DNA from: Phallusia mammillata
Taxonomy: Eukaryota > Chordata > Ascidiacea > Phlebobranchia > Ascidiidae
Direction of reading: 5' to 3'
Assembly (NCBI GenBank): GCA_003260075.1
Contig: QLIY01000095.1
Span: forward strand, 137,654-201,653
DNA: 64,000 nt
Below the pieces are notes generated by a model, which searched no databases, was not told the DNA's origin, and saw nothing but the letters and a program-made list of their open reading frames with translations. A program made the position numbers and the translations under genes. Position 1 is the stretch's first letter. Every line of letters starts with the position of its first letter. Below are positions 39,214-52,000 of this stretch, piece after piece.

Positions 39214-42200
39214 TTATCTCGCGGCGGGGTAAGCGGGTCGCCCCCTACCCCTAAAACCACCCCTGGATGGAGCGGGGGCTGTGGGTTGTGCAAACAGGTT
39301 TCCCCCGCTAAAGTTAGCGGGGTTAAAAAACGTGGCAGGTGCCGCTGCTGGTGCCGCTGCTGGTGCTGCTGCTGGTTCCTGTGATGGTGTTTGCTGGTTC
39401 TGCGAATAAAAACAAAATGGTTAGCGTGTGAAANTGCTGGTGCCGCTGCTGGTGCCGCTGCTGGTTCCTGTGATGGTGTTTGCTGGTTCTGCGAATAAAA
39501 ACAAAATGGTTAGCGTGTGAAACTATGGTTGTTATCAGTGCAAACTTCGAAGCAGTGGCAGCTTTTAATGTAGATTTAAATGATTTTGGAAGCCATGAAT
39601 GCAAATTGTTTTGATATAAACATGTTTAGTTGCTACAAGTGCAGTGGATCAAAGTGTGTTGTATAGACATTGCAGTGGATTGGCCTTGTTGTAAACTTCA
39701 ACTTTTAGTACATACAATATTCAAATAACTTACTTGAAAATCCAAACACATGCGAGGAGAAATTGTAAAATAATGATTTTCGGCATTGCTAAAATAAACT
39801 TATTACTGTGGTCAAAAGATTTCAAGTTTAAATAAAGTTTTTAAGCGACATTTTTTAAGATTAAAAGCTGTGTTTTTTGTCCAAAATGGAGCAACAATTT
39901 TGGGGCAAAACGGTTTTGAAAGGCAGCTATGACGGGCATAGAAAAAAAATACAAGACATATCATGCCACGATTATTGGACAGATTGCATAATCTTACGGC
40001 AAGATTGTCACACAATCTGCCATGTTAATATCAAAACAAGCACACACAGCAGAAGCAACATGGAAGAATTAGAAGCAAACAGTTTGTGGCAATCACAGGT
40101 GACAATTGCCATGGCAGGTGTCATGCTTGCAGTGGCAGTGACAGTTACCTGGCTACTGCGTGGCACCACTGGCACAAAAGCGCCGCCACCTCCTGTGCTG
40201 CTACTTAAACCAGATTCACTGGTGGTTGGCTGCGAATGGCAAAAACACCCGTTTCTTATTAAGTTAAACGGCAAAATGATAATGTATTTTCAAACAATAA
40301 ATGTGTCATGTCTAATTATCATCTAAATTTAAGAAAGTCAGGTCTACATAACCAACCCCGTTCTTACAAACATATTTATGTCACAGGGTTAGACTAGAAA
40401 AGCTAGCCTGCGGTGGGATTCGAACCCACGAATGCATTCTCATTGAATTGGCACTATGTGTTAAAAAGACTTGATGGTACTTACATATCTTAAACCAATC
40501 GAAAATGTTGTTAACTAACACTACTTAACCCTAGAAATGGAATTTCAAAACAGCTTTCTGCCTTAGAGGTGAAAATAAAGTGTTTTTTGCAGCATATATA
40601 AACATAAGCAAGTAATGGTTGTCTTTGCAAGATATGGTATTCCGAAGAACACATTAAACGTAAAAGCTAAAAAACCTTGATTCTAACCTGTGTGGGAATG
40701 GATGGTTGTGGTTGAAACATCGGTGGTGGCTGTTGCTGCTGTTGCTGTTGTGGCATATGTGAGTTTGTAGAAGCTGGTGGCTGTTGTTGCTGGTAGAGGT
40801 TTGGTTGTTGCTGTTGTTGCGATTGTTGAATATTCTGTGGCTGCTGCGTAAATTGTGGCTGGGTGTGTGCGTCTAAAGCCTGTGAACAGGGTTAGTTTTG
40901 AGACTTCATCACCAAAAATTGTTTGAGATAAGCCAAAAATATACTGGGAACCTAGCATTGTAAGTTTTAAAGTTCGTTGCTACTTATAGAGCGTACTTTA
41001 TAAGTTTCTACACCAAATGCTTAACTGTTACAAAAGCAAGAAAACGTTTAAATCAAGGTAAAGTTACGAATTCAAAATCATTAAACACTTTATTGAAAGA
41101 CCTCACTTTATTCATAAAATGGCGACTAAGTAATTGTTTCTAAAGGTAAAGTCGAAAAGGTCACAAGTAACAACATGAGATGCTTAGTACCACTGTACAC
41201 ATAACACCTACAATATTGGCTTACACATAAGTAAAACCCATTACCTGGTTATGAGCGGCAGGATCAGCTGATGGTTCGTTGTGATGTTGATTCTGTGTTG
41301 CTTGTCCGTCTTGTGGCACGCTTGTTGGTGCTGAATAAAAACATGCAGGTTCAACAGGTGAAGTTAATGCATAACTATCACATTTAACGCTGCGATACAT
41401 AACTCGAGTTAACCAACCGTCTTACAAACATGTTTATGTAGCAAGCCTAGATAAGCTAGCCTGTGGTGGGATTCGAACCCACGAATGCTGTAATACACCG
41501 ACTTAACCAATTCTTCCAAATTGAAAAAGAATTATATGTAAGAATAATTGACGAAGCAACAGTGCTTCCTAATCAAAATCAGTCAACAAAGTTGTTTAAC
41601 GATATATATTTCACCCCAAAAGGGCATCTTCAGTCGTTCTGTGAAACAACGGGTGTAAAAGTAAAACAAACCAAGCAATGAACTAAAACCATATTAAACA
41701 CAGCAAAGAGATACGGCAACCTGCTACAAGCCCTTGCTAACTATGCAAGATCTGCGACAGAACTGCGTCTAAGCTACACGAAAGGTACACACTGCAGCAA
41801 GCGATAAGCCCCCCCCCCCCAAAAATATACTGGGAACCTAGCATTGTAAGTTTTAAAGTTCGTTGCTCGACCAAAATCTTTGCAAAAACGTTTAACTCAA
41901 GAGCGTACTTTATAAGTTTCTACACCAAATGCTTAACTGTTACAAAAGCAAGAAAACGTTTAAATCAAGGTAAAGTTACGAATTCAAAATCATTAAACAC
42001 TTTATTGAAAGACCTCACTTTATTCATAAAATGGCGACTAAGTAATTGTTTCTAAAGTTAAAGTCGAAAAGGTCACAAGTAACAACATGAGATGCTTAGT
42101 ACCACTGTACACATAACACCTACAATATTGGCTTACACATAAGTAAAACCCATTACCTGGTTATGAGCGGCAGGATCAGCTGATGGTTCGTTGTGATGTT

Positions 42201-43024
42201 GATTCTGTGTTGCTTGTCCGTCTTGTGGCACGCTTGTTGGTGCTGAATAAAAACATGCAGGTTCAACAGGTGAAGTTAATGCATAACTATCACATTTAAC
42301 GCTGCGATACATAACTCGAGTTAACCAACCGTCTTACAAACNTTGTTTCACAGAACCCGTTGTTTCCCCTTTTGGGGTGAAATATATATCGTTAAACAAC
42401 TTTGTTGACTGATTTTGATTAGGAAGTACTGTTGCTTCGTCAATTGTTCTTACATATAATTTTATGTATAATCAGTGATCGTCGACAAAAAGATGCCTAC
42501 TACTTGCGGGATAGATCCTGTACCAAACACTAAATGTCTGAAAAAGAATTGGGGCCAATTTTATCCCGTTTTTTTAAAAAACTTAATTTAGCCCAGAAGT
42601 TGGGGAAATTACGACTCACAAAACCCGGCCTGACTTACAGGGGGGGGGGGTTTTTTTTTAAAACTTAATTTACCCCAGAAGTTGGGGAAATTACGACTCA
42701 CAAAACCCGGCCTGACTTACAACTTTCGTTCCCAACATCTAAAATTCATCCATACACGCTTAAACACAAATATTTCACCTGCTTTCGGGATAAACATGGC
42801 AGGAGTGCTCGACGGTTGCATTGTGGGAAACATGGGTGGTGGGGCGACATCTTGTGCTGAAGTCGTACTCGAACCGAAAGCGTTTTTGTACATGGCACGA
42901 CCGCCACCTGGTTTGGACACGTGGTTAGAAATGCTGACTTGTTAAAATGTTTAGTTATACTTACCCATGTTTTTGAGAGAGAAACGGTTTGGAGTAAGTG
43001 TTGCGTTTGTACCGTCAGTTTGAA
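39214..43024 (-). CDS. SEC16A: SEC16 exons 35-39: Gln-rich C-terminus with RGG-like end
   Basis: Exons 35-36 encode a short conserved piece ([14 protein letters not shown]). Exons 37-38 are Gln-rich (several runs of five or six Gln). Exon 39 encodes a Pro/Ala repeat ([15 protein letters not shown]), then [17 protein letters not shown], an RGG-like [11 protein letters not shown] and the stop TAA. Vertebrate SEC16A also ends with an FYNPAQ-type motif. Exon 37 is present twice because of the assembly joins, and exon 39 has a partial copy after the N at 39,434. Confidence 0.85.
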
Positions 43025-46000
43025 CTGAAACAAAAGGAGATTTTGAAATATATAGCTTAGATAAACACATTCATACTGGGATCAGCCCTGGAGCGTCCAT
43101 GCAGGCCAGCGATCACGGCACACTCATTGTAAATCATAGTACACCAGGCCTAATGAAGGCCTTATTCCAATCAGGCCGGTCTCCCAAGCATTTCCAAATG
43201 ACAAGTCACAAGTTAGAAAAATCTAGCCTGCGGTGGGATTCGAACCCACGACAGGGGTCTTTCCGGGACTCGCGTTTTACGAACTGAGCTACATCGGCTT
43301 ACCGAAAGTTATATTATATTCAGGAATATCCACAGACAATTTGAGTCATATATAAGATATCTAAAGGTTATAGGGGTCCACTGCTCATGTTTTTATTATA
43401 TGAGAAAAAGTATTCTGGTCTCATCCGATTTTACAATTTATACGCACTCGCAACGTTTGCGACCTGTTTGTTCTGTATAATAGTTGTTTAGTTGTAGGGA
43501 ATAGTTAATAACTAGGTTTTAACACCCGCTGAAATGTATTAAATTATTTCGTATTCAGCAGAAAAATAAAACCTGGTACAGTCAGTTATAAAAGTTACAT
43601 TAAAACTTTTGTTTAAATATTCTATTTGAATAAGGAAAATTTCGATTACCTGTTCCTGAAGGTTGTGGGGCAGATTGGGGATTCCCCATACCAGCCATGT
43701 CCATTGGAGGGGGCTCGAGAGGCGCGCGTTCCTCTTCCGGTTCGTTCAAATTGATCCATCGCTTTTTCTCGTTATCCCAAACAATCTGATTTGAATATTC
43801 GTTTTTAGTTTTAGGGAAATAAATGTTTATATATTAGATTTAAATATTTGATTAATAATAATCAAAATGCTCGCGCAACCTCTTTATGTTGTGGCTTGTA
43901 ATCCCAATTCAGTAACCTGTGTTTTTATTTGCGCTAAAAACTTAAAGTGAACTAACAACACCCACCTCCTTCTTTGGGGGGGGGGGATAATAATTAAAAT
44001 GCTCTTTATGTTGTGGGTTGTAATCCCAATTCTGTAACCTGTGTTTTTTTGCGCTAAAAACTTAAAGTGAACTAACAACACCCACCTCCTTCTTTGAATC
44101 ATCGGGAAGATGGACTTTATGGCTGTTTGTCTTTTTCTTGTTTCCTCCCCACAAGCCGAAAAACCAACCCTTGCTCTCCTGAAAGTTCGTGAAAATTTAG
44201 AAAATTTGAAAGGTGTACAACAGGGGGAAGTAAAATCCGTTTGTTCAATCAATTCAAGTAAAATTACTTTATTTAAACGTTTAAAAGTATTTTCACATTT
44301 GCCAGGACTTGACATAAAAAGCCAAAAGTCATCAAAGGGGGGGGGGTAATTCAAGTAAAATTACTTTATTTAAACGTTTAAAAGTATTTTCACTAGGGAT
44401 GCGCCGAGCCGAGCCAGAACCCGAGTACTCGGTACCGGGGGGGGGGGGCTTCTGAGGCCTGTAACAGCTTAATTCACCGCTGGTGACGTAAGAGGCCTTG
44501 TAGAGCTAAAACGTAGAACGGGGATTTTTTGTGACGTCATAATGCACCGAGCGTGCTCGGCCGAGCACCGAGCATTAAAGTGAGATGCTCGGTGCTCGAC
44601 CAAACAGAACATTTGCAGTTTTGGCACATCCCTANTTCAATTAATTCAAGTAAAATTACTTTATTTAAACGTTTAAAATAATTTTCACATTTGCCAGGAC
44701 TTGACATAAAAAGCCAAAAGTCATCAAAAGTTTACACCTACTTGTGCGGTTTCTTAAAAAAGTTTTGATGACCATAAAACCGTACCTTCTCCGGTTCCTT
44801 CTTTTTGTTGGCTTTCTTTTCACTTTCAGCGCTGGTACTTCGCGATCTACTGCGCTGAGAGTTTTCCGACACTGTCCTTGACCTTCGACCCGATGACCTT
44901 GACCTTTTCGAGTCGAGTCTCTGGCGGTGTGAGCTGGCTCGTGATTGGTGAGACGCGTGAGACGCCTGTGAAGTGGTCCTGATTCGTGATACAGCGCGCT
45001 GTGCACATGAATGCTGGTGAGTATTTTGGTGAAAACTTTTATTCCCAAACATAAATGGCAACTGTTCAAAAGCAATCCACATTTCTGGTTTCTTACCACA
45101 GCCGACATCTGGTCGTAATAATCCGTCACAGTTTCCTGGTTCTGCGATGGTTGATATGGTTGCTGGTTGCCATGGTGATCTAGTTGGTATGGTTGCTGGT
45201 TGCCATGGTGATCTGGTTGGTATGGTTGCTGGTTGCCATTGGGATCTGGTTGATGAGGTTGCGCCTGGTGCTGCTGGTCGTAATAACCACCAGTCTGGTT
45301 CACCTGCGGCTGCTGGTTGCCACCTGTGACGTCATACGTGGGCACACTATTGGCCAGCGGCTGGTGCGGTGCTGGTTGCGTCTGGAACTGCTGGTTGTTA
45401 TTATTGCTGGTGTCGTAAGTTGGTATGGATGGTTGCGACAGTGGGTTGGTCGTTTGCAGAATTCCATGCGAGATCTAGAAAATGGTGGATTCGTGTAACC
45501 AATATTTGATTACAACGATGGTTTTATGTCGTTAATACCAGCACATTGTGTTTGTAATACCTGTATTTGATCTTGGGGTTGCTGTTGGTAAAAAGTTGGA
45601 ACTTGCTGCTGTTGTTGGTTGTAATCCACTGTTTGTTGGTTGTTAGGATCACCATACACATTAGACCCAGGATCTGCACAAATATGTTTCTTGTGGTTCC
45701 GTAAAACAACTATATTATTTGAGACAGTTTCGTAGTGTTAGTGGTAAAAAATAGCAGTACGCAACTACAATCATTTAACATAGCCAACAGTATTTCACAT
45801 TCAAACTTAAACTTAAACGTTTTGTATTAACACATGTTGCTATTCTTGAAGATGCTAAAGAGTATTAAAATTTTATAGAGTTCGAACACGGGACGGTTTC
45901 ATCAATTCAGAATAGTTTTTTAAGCGCCAAGGACCACGCAGCAAGTATAAAGATCGACAACCAATGTGCAGTTATACCCACCTTGATTATCAGGATTCGT

Positions 46001-49000
46001 GTGGTGTAGCTGTGGTTGTAAATACTGGTTTGTGGCACCATCCACATCTGGAATCCAACCTCCCGTAGGTTCATCCGATCTCGGAGACTCAAGCTGAAAA
46101 AATATTCATGAGAAAGATTAGCATTTCTAATATACGAAATATGTAATCGCTCATTCAGATGCAGTTACAGACAAATCCATCAAAATATACAAGCTGTTGC
46201 TGCCAGGCATAATATCAAGTTTATAGCGCTCTTGTGGCAAATGTATTTTTATTCCAACGTTTCGACATCCTATGCAGGAAACGTCGGAGTAAAAATACAT
46301 TTGCCACAAGAGCGCTATAAACTCGATGAAATCCATCAAAATGAGCAAAAATAAAAATCTATGACATATTTTTGGTAAATTTGTAATGGCAGTTCTTATA
46401 TGGATATTATCATAGTCGGCATGATTAAATCCTTATTTAAAATAGAATTCATGATATGCTTCCCTCAAAGCATTGTATCACGTGATATACCTGCTCAAGG
46501 GGCGAACTTCGTGTTGACGAAATCCTTTCATCAGCTGAGGTCGATTCAGTAGGGCTGTATGACGTAACAGACACCATTCCTCCACCCTACACGTGTAAAG
46601 CATAAGTACCTCACTACTATGACTAATTTATGCTCTAATCTGGGGGGGGGGAAATATGTAATCGCTCATTCAGATGCAGTTACAGACAAAGCCATCAAAA
46701 TATATAAACTATTGCTGTCAGGCATAATATCAAGTTTATAGAACTCTTCTGGCAAATGTATTTTCATTCCAACGTTTCGAGTTTCGACATCCTATGCAGG
46801 AAACGGCGGAGAAAAAATACTTGCCAGAAGAGCTTTATAAACTTGATGAAATCCATCTAAATCAGCAAAAATAAAAATCTATGACCTATTTTTGCAAAAT
46901 TAGCAATGGCAGCTCTTATATGGATATTATCTTAGTCAGCATGGTTAAATCCTTATTTAAATATGCTTCCCTTTAAGCACTGTATCACGTGATATACCTG
47001 CTCAAGGGGCGAACTTCGTGTGGATGAAATCCTTTCATCAGCTGAGGTGGATTCAGTAGGGCTGTATGACGTAACAGACACCATCCCTCCACCCTATGTA
47101 TGTAAAGCATAAGTACCTCACTACTATGACTAATTTATGCTCTAATCTAAAATATGAAGCGTATATCTTTGCCAAATTACGATATAAACTGGTTATTAGT
47201 ATATATGTGCAGTGTTATGTGGTTTAAAACTAAAATTAAACTTTCAAAACTAAAATAAATTGTTTTGAAATTGTGTACGAATATTGGTACCAATTGCTAC
47301 TGCAGGTTCATACGGTACAGCGTCTTTGCGTGGTACCACAGGTCTGTTTGGTGCTTAGAAACGTAATACAGTTGTATGTTAACAACTAAACTTGTCAAAT
47401 TCAAAATATGGACGCAGAACAATCTCCTTGCAAACTAGGAAAACGTTTGTAAACAATCGAAAACAAACAGCTTGTTACGAAACCCGTCCATGGGTTTGCA
47501 ACTTTGACAAGTCAAGCTCTAGTGCGACCTAACGATCTAAATGGAGTGAAACACGTCATACCAGCATTTGGTCGCTGATCTTGTGGGGGGGGGGTAAAAC
47601 TAAAATGAATTGTTTTGAAATTGTGTACGAATATTGGTACCAATTGCTACAGCAGGTTCGTACGGTACAGTGTCTTTGTTTGGTACCACAGTTCTGTTTG
47701 GTACTTAGAAATGTAAAAAATGCTGTATGTTAAACACTAAATTTTTCAAATTTAAAAGGTGGACACAGCATAACCTTCTTTGCAAACCATTCAAACAATT
47801 AAGTATTGAACTTTTCTAATACGGCGTTTTGGGGCAGTTTGCAATTCGTAAGCGATCGAATGCAAAGAGCTTGTTACAAACCCTCGAGCTCTAGTGACAC
47901 CTAACGATCAAAACTAAGCGAAATCACGTCCTACCAGCATTTGGTCGCTGATCTTGTGTAGCACGTCTATCCACTGGAGGTCGGTAGTGTGCAGGGTTCC
48001 TGCTTGTAATCGTGTATCGTGGTTTTGAAGCAAATCAACAATATGGGAAAGTTGACTGACCAACGTTACTGAATAGGCCTTAGGAAATCGGCAGACCAGT
48101 TTGGCAATCAGCTCACAATAGTGAAAAGCCTGAAGTGAATAAGATGTAATTATTTTTTCGGTACAACTGTAGGGAGTGTTATATCGAATCCAAGTTGGTC
48201 TGCTGAGCATTTCTATACAGCATATGGTATATGGCTACCCTGTGGTGTGATTCGAACCAATGACAGGTGCTTATGAAATGCCTGTTTAAGGCTTTTGATT
48301 TCAAACAAATGCTTTTTAACCTATTGTGTAGAATTCCTTAACCCCAAATTGCAATAATACCTGCTGAACATTGATATAAATCAACTAAGTTTGGAAAAAC
48401 TATAGCATATTAAAATTTGAAACACAAGCGTTATTTAATAGTAGAAAATGTGATATGTTTTCAAGCGGTTTGCGAAAGTGATTTTGTATGAAAGATTATT
48501 GAACTTATATTTTAGTTTTTCAAGACCAAATCAATTAAAAAAGTGGTTCTTTTGAACTAAAAAAGAAATATCCTTCTTGTCTAAAATGACTAACAGATGT
48601 AAATAAAGTTCTAGCAATAGTAAAGTAAAATTGACATTATTTTTGCACACTTAGTGCCATAGTTGCAAAAACGTTATTCAAGTAACATTCTTTCAAGTAT
48701 AACTAAAACTGTGCTTTTTCACGAGCAGTTTTACACAAGCTTTAATCTAGTACCCCCTGCTATGATGTTTCGAACCCCTAATAAGTATATGCAACCCAGG
48801 TTAAAAAACCTTGACTTTAACCCTAAATTATTTTTTCACAACAGGGGGGGGGGGGGTATGAAAGATTATTGAACTTATATTTTAGTTCTTTAAAACCAAA
48901 TCAATTAAAAAAGTGGTTCTTTTGAACTAAAAAAGAAGTATCCTTCTTGTCTAAAATGACTAACATATGTAAATAAAATTCTAGCAATAGTAAAGTAAAA

Positions 49001-52000
49001 TTGACATTATTTTTACACACTTAGTGCCATAGTTGCAAAAACGTTATTCAAGTAACATTCTTGAATAACGTTTTTGCAACTAACATTCATTATTCAAGTA
49101 ACAAGTATAACTAAAATCTGTGCTTTTACACGAGCAGTGTTACACAAGCTTTAATCTAGTACCCCCTGCTATGATGGTTCGAACCCCTAATGAGTATACG
49201 CACCTCAGGTTAAAAAACCTTGACTTTAACCCTAAATTATTTTTTCACAACAGGCTAAATTTAAACATATTTTCCACTTTTTACTGACCTCGGCCACCAT
49301 TCCGCATTCCATCAGCCGACAAGCGTACATGAACTTGTAAATCTGCAGTGGTGGTAATAGCGCCGCTTTGTGGCGAGATCCGAGTGATATCGCGTATTCG
49401 TAAGTCTCACTACGACGAATCGCTTGGTTGATCGCGAACTCGTTAAACGGCAAGCTGTGATATTGAAACTGGTTAGTAACGATGGTGCAAGACTCAAGTT
49501 TTTCTATCAGACAAAAAAAGGTTACGAGGTAAAGAAAAATATAAATACGAATCCGTTTAATTGCATAATCCCTTTAGCCGTCTAATGTGTTCAATTGCAT
49601 TTGAATCGAAAATGAAAGTGTAGGTATTTGTCAAAAAACTCAGTTAATCGAGTAATCCGGTTAATTGCATAGCACAGCATATTTGCAAATAGGGTATGCG
49701 ATAAACCGGATTAGTCTATATTTTTAATATTTTCCACATTTAGTCCAATGTTTCATAAAATGCGATTCGTTAAAGGGGGGGGGGAGGTGGTAACAGCGCC
49801 GCTTTGTGGCGAGATTGTGAACCAAGTGATATCGCATATTCGTAAGTCTCACTACGACGAATCGCTTGGTTGATTGCAAACTCGTTAAACGGCAAGCTGT
49901 GATATTAAAACTGGTTAGTAACGTTAGTACAAGAGTTTTCAGACAGGGGATTTTAATAGGCAAAGGTCAATATAATACGAATCCGTTTTATCACAATCTG
50001 TTTGGTCGCTTAATCTGTTTAATTGCATTAGAACCGAAAATGAAAGTGTAGCTATACAAAAAACATTCGGTAAATCTTCGCAAATAAACGAATTGGTCGA
50101 AAATTTTGGCGGAAAACCACTCCAGGATAATACAAAACAACCAACAAAAGTACACTACAGTAAACCGCGGTTAATCCGGACTCGTTAGGATCAAACATTT
50201 GTCCGGATTAGGCAAAGATCCGGATTAACCAATGTCAATTAGTTACATCCTTACCACATTACAAATCATTTGTACCTTAAGTTTTGTCTGATTTAGGCGA
50301 AGATCTAGATTAACCATATCCAGTCTACCCGATGTTTACTGTATTTTATGCACCTTATTTTGCACTTTAATTCTTTTACATCAATGTCTTGCCCATACAA
50401 CATACTTGCTTGTAATGGCTCAACACGTTCAATTTTAAACACAAATGTCCAACAATTAGCCTTGGCATATCTTACTTCTGATTTGAGCCGAGCAAAACCA
50501 GTTTATTGGTCTTTCTTGTGTAGTAGCCAAGCGGGGCAGAAGGGGGGGGGGTTATGCAAAAGTAAACAAGTTAAAAAAAAAAAAACCAACCACTTCAGTG
50601 TAATAATAAACAACCAACAAAAGTTTTGCACCTAAGTTTTATTATGTCACATTATTATGTTGCACCTAAGCAATCCTTAAATTATTTTACATCAATGTCT
50701 TGCCTCTACAATAAACTTAATGTCTCAACACGTTCAATTATATGAACACATTTCACCCATTAGCCTCGAAATACCTTACTTCTATCAAGTTAGGCTCATT
50801 GAAACCGGTATAACGCCTTCAATGGGCCTGGCGTACTGTGATTTGTAAATGCGCCGTGATCGCTTGTCTGCATGAACGCTCCAGGGCTGTTCCCAATTAT
50901 GAATTTATGTTCATCTTAACCATCTTACTTCTGATTTGAGCCAAGTAAAACCAGTTTATTGGTCTTTCTTGTGTAGTAGCCAAGCGGGGCAGAAGCCATC
51001 AGATAACAGAAGTGCGCGGCATCAAGAAGTCCCTTCGCAATCAGAGTGTCACCCATTGTCATCGCTATCTTGGTGTCATGTGTCACATTGTTTGTGGCGT
51101 TGGAGAGGATCATGGCCAGATGAGGGCGCCAATCACCCCAACCTTCGTCAGCAATGCACTGCAAAACACATTTGCCAAGTTAGGTTTAAAAAGTTCGTAT
51201 TTTATTCGTGTTTTGGTCTTTAGTGAGAAATTTTCAATTTAATGGATTTTTAATGTATTTAGTGTCTGGTCACTGTTTGCCTTAGAAACAGCTAATGGAA
51301 GTTGCTTTGGAATTAACGTGATTAAAAACTCTTCTAATACATATCTGTGTAATACTTTCTAAAAGAGTATTATGGAGGTCCCATGAAAGAGTCTTGCTTT
51401 TCCTGTCAATTTTTTCCGGCAGTTTCCAAAATTTTTATTGGTTGTTTGTCATGATGGACATAGCAGCAATAACGGGAAAAATCCGTTTCCCCAAAAGACA
51501 ATGTTAAACACACAAACTGTTTATGTTCGTTTTGTGTTTTCTTAATAGTGACACAAGACTTGGAACAAAACAACTAAGCCAATGGCTTCCAAGAGAGGAA
51601 TTTTAAAACATGAGGGGAGGAATTTACTTGATATTGTACATGTGGTTTGTAAAATGACACTTCAGCTCTTGGAATATAACCTGTAAAGATGATAAAAGGT
51701 CCAATTTTAAATGATCTTTGTATGATTTAGCATCTACTATGTAGTCTATTGGGGAGGAATGAAAATGTTTTGAAATGTTACGTGAGGAATTCGTTGAAAA
51801 AGGTTGGGAACCACTGAACTAAACCTTCCCAAACAGACAATACCATAAAACAAAAAAGCATAAAGTCACCACCAACTTACTGTAGCCGATGCAGGCTGTC
51901 GTCCGGACATTTGCTGGTATAATGTTTGCAGTGGATCGTTGATAGGAAGAGAGTTAGCAAATCTCAACATCACATTAGCGTGGGTCCGGGCATCAGTTTT

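Noticed and set aside
46151-46850. CRISPR-like spaced repeats
   Set aside because: Only two allelic copies of a hairpin repeat, in an animal genome; no regular repeat-spacer array.
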